Origin: Oscillospiraceae bacterium
GTDB lineage: Bacteria; Bacillota; Clostridia; Oscillospirales; Oscillospiraceae
NCBI GenBank assembly: GCA_031260745.1
Contig: JAISKY010000162.1
Span: 1-5,932 of the forward strand
Reading direction: 5' to 3'
DNA: 5,932 bases
Positions 1 to 5,281 of the stretch are shown one piece after another. The position numbers were made by a program, and so were the translations under genes. The notes below the pieces were generated by a model. The model made no database searches, was not told where the DNA came from, and saw only the letters and a program-made list of their open reading frames with translations. Positions within the stretch are counted from its first letter, which is position 1, and every line of letters begins with the position of its first letter.

Positions 1-1
1 A

Positions 2-628
2 AACAGTGACGAACCTCCGTCGCCCTCGCCGGAAACCGAAGCTCCTGAGGAAGTTCAAAAAGTTACGTTCACCGATTTGGACAGCGTACCGTGGGCGCGC
101 GACGCGATTGAGTTCCTTGCGACACATCGGGGGATATTAGGGCTTGGCGACGGATTGTTCGGTCCTAACGAGCCGCTTACACGCGCTCAATTTGCGAGAT
201 TCACCGCCGCCGCGCTTGAAATTACGCGCTCCGCTACGGCAACTGAGAGTACGTTTTCAGACGTTAAACCCGGCGACTGGTTTTTTGAGGACGTAACCGC
301 GCTTGCGGAGCTAAATATTCTTACGGGTTATCCGGACGGAACTTTCAAACCTGACGAAACGGTCACTCGCGAGCAAATGGCGGTTATTTTGCTAAGGACG
401 CTGAACTCACAGGGGTTTCCGCTAACGCCTGTCAGACCGTTCACGTTAGTTGACGACATCGCGGACGCGTCAGATTACGCTCAAAACGCCATTCGTTCGC
501 TTTATCGCGCCGGACTGATTGAGGGAGTGGGCGGGGCGAATTACGCTCCGAAATCCGGTTCTACCAGAGCGCAAGCCTGCGTTTTGCTATACCGCGCGAT
601 ATTGATTGTCACAAATCAGCCGCTTTAG
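2..628 (+). CDS. SLH-domain surface protein, C-terminal part (5' end outside window)
   Basis: The open frame runs in from the left edge and stops at TAG 626-628, so 208 residues are visible. It opens with an acidic, Pro-rich linker (PPSPSPETEAPEE), followed by three tandem SLH domains starting near residues 23 (FTDL), 85 (FSDV) and 150 (VDDI). Each ends in the family's conserved TRAE-type motif: TRAQ near 60, TREQ near 122 and TRAQ near 188. Three C-terminal SLH domains normally anchor a secreted protein non-covalently to pyruvylated secondary cell-wall polymer, so this is probably an exported S-layer or S-layer-associated protein. The functional N-terminal domain and signal peptide are outside the window, so its activity cannot be stated. 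A TTG at 77 falls inside the first SLH domain and is not a credible start. The gene faces the minus-strand catabolic set and is probably unrelated to it. Confidence 0.93.
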   Translation, partial: NSDEPPSPSPETEAPEEVQKVTFTDLDSVPWARDAIEFLATHRGILGLGDGLFGPNEPLTRAQFARFTAAALEITRSATATESTFSDVKPGDWFFEDVTALAELNILTGYPDGTFKPDETVTREQMAVILLRTLNSQGFPLTPVRPFTLVDDIADASDYAQNAIRSLYRAGLIEGVGGANYAPKSGSTRAQACVLLYRAILIVTNQPL

Positions 629-640
629 TCGGAACCCGAC
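628..640. terminator. Short hairpin in the convergent gap (weak terminator candidate)
   Basis: GTCGG-AAC-CCGAC forms a perfect 5-bp GC-rich stem with a 3-base loop. It starts on the last base of the SLH gene's stop codon and lies in the 20-base gap before the end of the convergent DUF1848 gene. No T-run follows it on either strand, so it is not a classical intrinsic terminator. Position is the main argument for it. Confidence 0.2.
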
Positions 641-648
641 GCCAAGAT

Positions 649-1539
649 TCAGCCATTCGTACCGCTATTGCGTTCCCGCACTTCGTCGCCGTCGCGGAGC
701 GCGCCGGACAACAGCGGAGAATTAGGGTCGTGAGCCGTAGTCTTAACCTCAACTTGACGCTGACTATGGTTAGCGTAGCAGTAGCGGCAGCCGTGACGGC
801 ACGTTGCGTACTCGCCGATGTCAACGCTTGCGGAGCAATTGCAGTTCTCCCGTTGGTTCTTATCGCGCTTTGCGTTAAGACCAAATAACCCGCCGTCTAC
901 GCACTTAGCCGGAGCGATTCCGCGTTCGCGAAGTTCCGCGTCACAGCACGCGGCAATTTCGATACCGCAATCGTCCGCGATTGTTTTCAAACGCTCGGCT
1001 AACCTAAGCTGTTCGGAGCGTTCGTACTCCACACCAAGCGGGCGAAGACTCGCGAGAATGCTCCTATACGGAACCAGGAAACTGATTGTCACTCGCTTTG
1101 TTTTTCCGGACAGTAATTCGCATATTTCACCGAACGCGCGGATATGGTAATCAAACGTATATCGCTCGCTAAGGAAAATCGGGTCGTAACGCCACGTTAC
1201 GCGTTCCGCGCCGAATCGCTCCGAGAGCGTTCGGAACGCCGGAATTATCACCTCGCGTTTATCCGGAACATTTAGCTCAACGTCGCGCCCGTACGGAGTA
1301 ATAGTGAACTGGAACGCGCATTGATACGCGTCAAGCTCGGCAAGCCGCTCCAGCATCGGAGCCGGATTTTTCGTCCAGAATACAATGCCGTCAACATCGT
1401 CCGGTTTCAGACTTACGCGGCTAACCCAACGCGGGTTCATAGGATTCCGCGCCAAAGCGCAACCCTCTTTCAGACGATTAAAGAACCACTCCGAATAGAA
1501 CGTAGGAATATCAGTGCGCCTTGACGCGGAAATCAGCAT
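649..1539 (-). CDS. DUF1848 family protein (radical-SAM-like cysteine motif)
   Basis: This 296-residue protein is recognised as DUF1848 by its N-terminal ISASRRTDIP, VFWTKNP near 53-59, RYDPI near 117-121 and the terminal block CNC (233-235), TCRHGCRYCYAN (Cys 247, 251, 254) and HDPNSPLL. Length and both ends fit the family, so it appears complete. CX3CX2C is the spacing of a radical-SAM 4Fe-4S site, but here it sits near the C-terminus. No reaction can be assigned; a cytoplasmic, metal- or FeS-binding enzyme is the likely class. Start choice: ATG at 1539 gives the family-typical MLISASRRT and lies one base after the CoA-transferase stop (TAA-A-ATG), with a weak GGGG ribosome site at 1547-1550. 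An upstream in-frame GTG at 1563 would add eight residues and overlap the previous gene; it is less likely. Translation is probably coupled to the CoA-transferase. Confidence 0.9.
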   Translation of the reverse strand: MLISASRRTDIPTFYSEWFFNRLKEGCALARNPMNPRWVSRVSLKPDDVDGIVFWTKNPAPMLERLAELDAYQCAFQFTITPYGRDVELNVPDKREVIIPAFRTLSERFGAERVTWRYDPIFLSERYTFDYHIRAFGEICELLSGKTKRVTISFLVPYRSILASLRPLGVEYERSEQLRLAERLKTIADDCGIEIAACCDAELRERGIAPAKCVDGGLFGLNAKRDKNQRENCNCSASVDIGEYATCRHGCRYCYANHSQRQVEVKTTAHDPNSPLLSGALRDGDEVRERNSGTNG

Positions 1540-1540
1540 T

Positions 1541-3118
1541 TTACAGCCCCATTTTTGCTTCACGGAATAATCTCGCGTCCATTTTTTTCAACTCCGGACT
1601 GACTTGCGGAGCAAACTCCATTTTGTCAAGCACGTCTTTTTGTAGGTCTACGCCGTCGGCTATTTCGGTTAGAAGCAAACCGTCTTTTGTTAACTTGAAT
1701 ACGGCTCGTTCCGTTATGTACATAACTTCCTGACCGTTCTCCAACGCGTAATCGCCGGAAAACGTGACTTGCTGAACGCTCTTGACAAATTTTGAGGTCT
1801 CGCCGTCGGATTTTATATCAAGTCCTGAGTCGGTCAAAGCGACGTCGGCTTTACCCGCCGAGAAATTCCCTAAGAAAAAGACCTTCTTAGCGTTCTGCGA
1901 GATATTAATATATCCGCCCGCTCCGATTGCGCGTCCGGCGAATTGCGATACGTTAGTGTTGCCGCGTTCGTCAATCTCCGCGAAACCTAAAAACGCCATA
2001 TCAATAAACCCGCCGTCGTACATATCAAGCGTGTCAAGCTGATAGTAGAACGCTTCGGAGTTCGCCGCGCCGGGGAACGACAAGCCCTCTTGTACGATTC
2101 CGCCCATTGACCCCGCCTCGATAGTCGTTGAGAATTTCAAACCTTCCTCCTCCGCGACAGAGCCGATTCCGGACGGCATACCGCTGCCGAGATTGATTAT
2201 CACTCCCGGTTTCAGTTCCATCGCTCCGCGTCTGGCGAGTACCTTACGTAAGCTAAGTTTCATCGGTTTTACCGTTTCGCCCGCGATTCTCACGTCGCCG
2301 CTAAGTTCCGGACGATAGCCCGGCGTGGCGTAGCACTGACGCTGATTATCGGGGTTCTTAACCTTGACAACGTAGTCTACAAGCGTTGAGTGTACGCGAA
2401 CTTGTTTAGGGTGAAGCGTGCCGCGAGCCACGATGTCCTCTACCTGAGCTATTACGGTTCCGCCGCGGTTATGCGCCGCGATTGCCATATCAAGCTCCGG
2501 TCCCATTACGCCCTCTTTGCTCATCGTAAGGTTGCCGTCCTCGTCGGCGTAAGTAGCGCGGATAAACGCGACGTCCGCCTTTTTGAACGCTTTGTAGAAC
2601 AGATATTCTTTGCCGTCAAGCGTCGTAAGCTCCACCAACGGACCGAGTTCCTTAGCGCGTTCGTTGAACGCGCAGCCGTCAAGTCGCGGGTCAGCGAAGG
2701 TGTTCAGCCCGACGCGAGTAATTACTCCCGGCCGCCCCGCGGCGGTAGCGCGCAGCAGATTTAGCATAACGCCCAGCGGAGGTAAGTAGCACGCAATTTT
2801 GTTCTCGCCGACCATATACGCGATTGCTCTCGCGTCCGTCAGGTTGCCCGCGATGAAAACGTCAATCAAACCTTCTGCGCGTAAGCGGTTCGCTCCGATT
2901 GTGTAGCCTTTCAGCGGTTCAAGGCTCTCCGTTTTATCTCCGGTCGTGATTCCGCAAAGCACTCCGATTTTCTTAGGGCTGCCGGTGTCGGCGTAACGCT
3001 CCGCAAGCCCTTCCAGCAATTCCTCCGGGCTTGCGTAAGAGCCAAAACCGCCTACCAAAAGATAATCGCCGTCTTTGACCACTCTAACGGCTTCCTCAAG
3101 TGTAACTATCTTAGCCAT
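1541..3118 (-). CDS. Acyl-CoA:carboxylate CoA-transferase, single-chain family I (YdiF/propionate CoA-transferase type)
   Basis: At 525 residues this matches the usual length of single-polypeptide family I CoA-transferases, in which the alpha and beta halves are fused. The N-terminal half has the GGFGSYASPEELLEGL segment (23-38). The C-terminal half has the oxyanion-hole motif GSGMP (311-315) and the catalytic glutamate E334 in TTIEAGSMGG, which would carry the glutamyl-CoA thioester. The enzyme is cytoplasmic and exchanges CoA between an acyl-CoA and a free acid such as acetate, propionate, butyrate or acetoacetate; the exact pair cannot be read from sequence. In this operon it could activate the acetoacetate released by the keto-acid cleavage enzyme, or recover CoA from its acyl-CoA product (inference). 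ATG 3118 is preceded by a very strong ribosome site. The stop is one base from the DUF1848 start. Confidence 0.94.
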   Translation of the reverse strand: MAKIVTLEEAVRVVKDGDYLLVGGFGSYASPEELLEGLAERYADTGSPKKIGVLCGITTGDKTESLEPLKGYTIGANRLRAEGLIDVFIAGNLTDARAIAYMVGENKIACYLPPLGVMLNLLRATAAGRPGVITRVGLNTFADPRLDGCAFNERAKELGPLVELTTLDGKEYLFYKAFKKADVAFIRATYADEDGNLTMSKEGVMGPELDMAIAAHNRGGTVIAQVEDIVARGTLHPKQVRVHSTLVDYVVKVKNPDNQRQCYATPGYRPELSGDVRIAGETVKPMKLSLRKVLARRGAMELKPGVIINLGSGMPSGIGSVAEEEGLKFSTTIEAGSMGGIVQEGLSFPGAANSEAFYYQLDTLDMYDGGFIDMAFLGFAEIDERGNTNVSQFAGRAIGAGGYINISQNAKKVFFLGNFSAGKADVALTDSGLDIKSDGETSKFVKSVQQVTFSGDYALENGQEVMYITERAVFKLTKDGLLLTEIADGVDLQKDVLDKMEFAPQVSPELKKMDARLFREAKMGL

Positions 3119-3123
3119 AAAAA

Positions 3124-3132
3124 CCTCCTCCT
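3124..3132 (-). promoter_or_regulatory. Strong ribosome binding site of the CoA-transferase
   Basis: On the minus strand AGGAGGAGG lies five T residues before ATG 3118. It is the best Shine-Dalgarno match in the window and fixes the CoA-transferase start. It directly abuts the inverted repeat upstream, so folding of that repeat could affect its access. Confidence 0.8.
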
Positions 3133-3257
3133 AAATAGAGCAGAGAGTAGAAAGCAGAGAGCAGAGAAAACCCAGAATTGTGAGTTCTGCGCGTCAACGC
3201 TTACGTTATAGACTAGGTATCTCTGCTCTCTACTCTCTTATTTCTGCTCTTTATTTA
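3132..3257. repeat. Imperfect long inverted repeat with AGAGAGCAGAG arms
   Basis: Two arms of about 36-38 bases (3132-3167 and 3220-3257) are imperfect reverse complements. The inner 12 bases (AGAGAGCAGAGA at 3156-3167 and its complement at 3220-3231) match exactly. The outer ends match as TAAATAGAGCAG (3132-3143) against TAAATAAAGAGCAG read on the minus strand of 3244-3257, apart from a two-base indel. The left arm is almost all purine on the plus strand and the right arm almost all pyrimidine. Within the left arm AGCAGAGAG occurs twice, 14 bases apart. About 52 bases separate the inner arms; they hold only a small CAGAA/TTCTG hairpin (3173-3189) and no ORF. The element fills the gap between the cupin and CoA-transferase genes, and its right end includes the cupin stop codon. 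It could be a small non-autonomous repeat or an RNA stem modulating the downstream genes. Confidence 0.6.
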
Positions 3258-3712
3258 TAGGTTGCTCCGCCGTCGTATTCCGGATTCATCACGATTGAGA
3301 AGTGGAAAATCGGACGTTTGACCTCCAGAATCCTCATCGGGTTATGCGTTGAGTTGCCCGGCAGGAAAATCATCGTTGAGCGCGTCAGACGGTGAGTTTC
3401 TCCGTTAAGCGTAAACTCAATCACTCCGTTCAGGTCGTATGGGTCGTCGGGATTTGAGCCGTAAAACCCAAGCAGTTCCTCGTAAGGGTGGGAGTGTTCC
3501 GTGAAAATCGGGTCGCGCTCCGGAACCGCGAAATACCATGCGGTATTCATCTGGAACGCTCCGGGTACGACGTTGGAGTCCATCCATAAAATCCGTTTTG
3601 CGAACTTGTTATATAGCGTCACGAACTCCGGCGAACCCATATTCGCGGGTTCCTGAAGATTCTGCACGAAATACTTGCCGTACTCGCCGCCGTTGTTGTT
3701 ATCGTATACCAT
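3251..3712 (-). CDS. Small single-domain cupin protein of unknown function
   Basis: A 153-residue protein with both cupin motifs. Motif 1 is TEHSHPYEE, supplying metal ligands H73, H75 and E79. Motif 2 is FLPGNSTHNP, supplying H123 after PG 118-119. The regions between are beta-rich, as expected of a six-stranded barrel (VIEFTLNGETHRL). Such proteins bind a divalent metal and may be isomerases, dioxygenases, lyases or sensors; the sequence does not say which. No signal peptide or DNA-binding domain is seen, so it is cytoplasmic and probably enzymatic. Its place between a 3-hydroxyacyl-CoA dehydrogenase homologue and a CoA-transferase suggests action on a pathway intermediate (inference). ATG 3712 is chosen because AAGGAG precedes it by nine bases. 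A TTG at 3907 would add 65 residues that only shadow the dehydrogenase gene in another frame and lack cupin character. The stop lies inside the inverted repeat. Confidence 0.88.
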   Translation of the reverse strand: MVYDNNNGGEYGKYFVQNLQEPANMGSPEFVTLYNKFAKRILWMDSNVVPGAFQMNTAWYFAVPERDPIFTEHSHPYEELLGFYGSNPDDPYDLNGVIEFTLNGETHRLTRSTMIFLPGNSTHNPMRILEVKRPIFHFSIVMNPEYDGGATYK

Positions 3713-3721
3713 TTGTTGTTT

Positions 3722-3727
3722 CTCCTT
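3722..3727 (-). promoter_or_regulatory. Ribosome binding site deciding the cupin start
   Basis: AAGGAG on the minus strand, nine bases before ATG 3712, supports the short 153-residue cupin over the longer frame opening at TTG 3907. The rest of the 52-base gap to the dehydrogenase stop shows no hairpin or promoter. Confidence 0.7.
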
Positions 3728-3764
3728 ATTGTTGTAAATTTTGCCCCTCAATGCTAGTGGCGCG

Positions 3765-4727
3765 TTATTTATCGCAGGGCAAATCCCAGTTGATGAAGTT
3801 CCAGTACGGAGCGTTAACGCGCTCTTTGTACGCGTCCATATCCACGCCGTTCCAGTCGTAGAATCCGGTTTTGGAGTCCGCTCGCGCTCCTGTGTCGCCG
3901 CGTTCAATGCGGTCGGTAATAGCGGCGGGAGCTTTGTCGATGTTCGACAGCGTAGGGAATACCGTGTCGCACGTCGTAATGTTCAGCTTCAAGCCGCCGT
4001 TGTCGAAATGCTCGAAAATTCCGATTGACGTGTAGCGCGGACAAAAGCTGAAATTCAGGCAAGTGTCAACGTCTTTAGGGTCGCAGATTCCGCTTTCGAT
4101 TAGGTTAAGCGCTTCGCGCCACAACGCGAACTGCAAGCGGTTGCCTATAAAACCCGGAGCGGGCTTTTTCAGGATTACGGGCTTGCGGTCAAGCGATTCC
4201 AGCACTTCTTTGGCAAATTGCAGAGCGTTTTCACTGCCGCCGCCGCTGGTCCCGCACAACTCAAAGTACGGAACCATGTGCGCGGGGTTGAACGGGTGAG
4301 CGACAATTATGCGGTCTTTGTACTTGTCCGCTTTTTCGGCAAGCGCGTCCGGAACAAACGAGGACGAAACGGACGCGATAGCTCTAACTTTCGGGCATTT
4401 TTGCTCTATTTGAGCGTATATGTTGTGTTTTAGCTCCAAGTTTTCCGTGACGCACTCGAAGATGATTTCGCACTCGCTCAAATCGTCGTAATTTGTCGTG
4501 TATGTAACATATTTGGCACAGATTTCGGTCTGACTCGCGGGCATTAGCTTTTGGTCTATCATCTGCTTGAAATAGTTATTGTAGGTTTCCTTGTACTCCG
4601 GAATCATCTCCGGGCGGCGTACCACGCAGACGGTTTCATAGCCGTGACCGGACGTGAGAACCGACATACTATCGCCTATCATTCCCATACCGATAATCCC
4701 GATTTTCGTAACTTCTTTATGTATCAT
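3765..4727 (-). CDS. 3-hydroxyacyl-CoA dehydrogenase-family NAD-dependent dehydrogenase (carnitine dehydrogenase/lambda-crystallin-like)
   Basis: A complete 320-residue cytoplasmic enzyme. The N-terminal Rossmann fold shows IGIIGMGMIG, with GxGxxG at 13-18. The catalytic region has SSS 121-123, H144 in VAHPFNP, E156 in PYFEL and N196 in PGFIGNRLQ, the usual Ser-His-Glu-Asn set of 3-hydroxyacyl-CoA dehydrogenases. The segment FIGNRLQFALWREAL and the length near 320 resemble the branch that holds L-carnitine dehydrogenase and lambda-crystallin/gulonate dehydrogenase, which oxidise free beta-hydroxy acids rather than CoA esters. The expected reaction is beta-hydroxy acid plus NAD+ to beta-keto acid plus NADH. 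A BKACE gene two positions upstream would take that beta-keto acid, as in carnitine degradation. Clade placement is from memory of motifs and needs a tree; a true acyl-CoA substrate is the alternative. ATG 4727 has GGAGG four bases upstream. Confidence 0.9.
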   Translation of the reverse strand: MIHKEVTKIGIIGMGMIGDSMSVLTSGHGYETVCVVRRPEMIPEYKETYNNYFKQMIDQKLMPASQTEICAKYVTYTTNYDDLSECEIIFECVTENLELKHNIYAQIEQKCPKVRAIASVSSSFVPDALAEKADKYKDRIIVAHPFNPAHMVPYFELCGTSGGGSENALQFAKEVLESLDRKPVILKKPAPGFIGNRLQFALWREALNLIESGICDPKDVDTCLNFSFCPRYTSIGIFEHFDNGGLKLNITTCDTVFPTLSNIDKAPAAITDRIERGDTGARADSKTGFYDWNGVDMDAYKERVNAPYWNFINWDLPCDK

Positions 4728-4730
4728 ATT

Positions 4731-4736
4731 ACCTCC
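4731..4736 (-). promoter_or_regulatory. Ribosome binding site of the dehydrogenase
   Basis: GGAGGT on the minus strand is very close to ATG 4727: four bases separate GGAGG from the start, shorter than ideal. It lies in the 26-base gap after the lipoprotein stop, so the dehydrogenase has its own initiation site within the operon. Confidence 0.65.
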
Positions 4737-4753
4737 GTGTTGGGTTGAAAAAT

Positions 4754-5275
4754 TTATTGCTCTATAGCGCTGAAACTGACCGCTGACGAGCCGAAGGGGA
4801 TAGGCGTAAAGCCAGACGTATTACTATCAGTATATATGTACGTATAGCTGATTTCACCGGAGCCGCCGCTTTCCGTAAGCGTACACGAAAGATGATTGTA
4901 GCCGCCGAAATCCGCGTCAATTACGCCGCCGTTAACTTCGTACTCGCCGGGGTAACTTGATGTTGAACTTCCGGAAACCGTCGTTACAATGGTTCCGTTT
5001 TGGATAGTTAACTCATAATCTACTAATGACACTTCAATATCGTGAATCTTAGTCTTGTCAGTTGACAAAACAAAACTAATCGTAAACCCTCCCGCTTGCT
5101 CAAAATCGGCTGTTCCTCTGTACGCAATCTCGCCGCTTTCCAAAACGTAACCGTTAATTCCAAACCCGGTACTTGGCGACGCGCTGGGTGTTGCGGAGCT
5201 TTCCGAGCAACTTGTGAGCATTACGATTACAAGAACCGCGCTAAGCGCGACCGCGGCTAATTTCCGAGATTTCAT
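4754..5275 (-). CDS. Small secreted lipoprotein, beta-rich, unknown function
   Basis: The 173-residue product begins with a lipoprotein signal: KSRK, a hydrophobic run (about residues 6-20) and lipobox LTSC, with Cys 23 the predicted lipidated residue after cleavage. A short Ser/Pro/Thr tether (SESSATPSASPS) follows. The rest is Gly/Ser/Thr-rich with alternating hydrophobic residues (FTISFVLS, ISYTYIYT), as in an all-beta sandwich. I do not recognise a named family. It should sit on the outer face of the membrane. Its start is six bases after the BKACE stop, and its GAGGA ribosome site (5285-5289) overlaps the last BKACE codons, so translation is probably coupled. A role in substrate capture or sensing is possible, but no transporter is visible here. 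It has no resemblance to a solute-binding protein of normal size. Confidence 0.85.
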   Translation of the reverse strand: MKSRKLAAVALSAVLVIVMLTSCSESSATPSASPSTGFGINGYVLESGEIAYRGTADFEQAGGFTISFVLSTDKTKIHDIEVSLVDYELTIQNGTIVTTVSGSSTSSYPGEYEVNGGVIDADFGGYNHLSCTLTESGGSGEISYTYIYTDSNTSGFTPIPFGSSAVSFSAIEQ

Positions 5276-5281
5276 ATTTGG

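Noticed and set aside
609..884. 91-residue minus-strand frame rich in Thr/Ala/Leu/Arg
   Set aside because: It is a shadow of the DUF1848 C-terminal coding region, which has clear family motifs in its own frame.
818..1150. 110-residue plus-strand frame
   Set aside because: Antisense to DUF1848, low-complexity Ser/Arg-rich product, no recognisable domain or ribosome site.
2390..2764. 124-residue plus-strand frame
   Set aside because: Antisense shadow of the CoA-transferase; Arg/Ala-rich with no family character.
3192..3210. Possible minus-strand promoter pieces: TATAAC (3210-3205) and TTGACG (3197-3192) in the loop of the inverted repeat
   Set aside because: TATAAC has no matching -35 box 16-18 bases upstream, and 17 bases after TTGACG the sequence is TGGGTT, a poor -10. 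No complete promoter can be supported.
3132..3257. Short CRISPR array or insertion sequence
   Set aside because: The repeats are inverted arms rather than regularly spaced direct repeats, and there is no transposase frame.
3713..3907. N-terminal extension of the cupin frame to a TTG at 3907
   Set aside because: It overlaps most of the end of the dehydrogenase gene in another frame, has no cupin-like sequence, and the ATG at 3712 has a good ribosome site.
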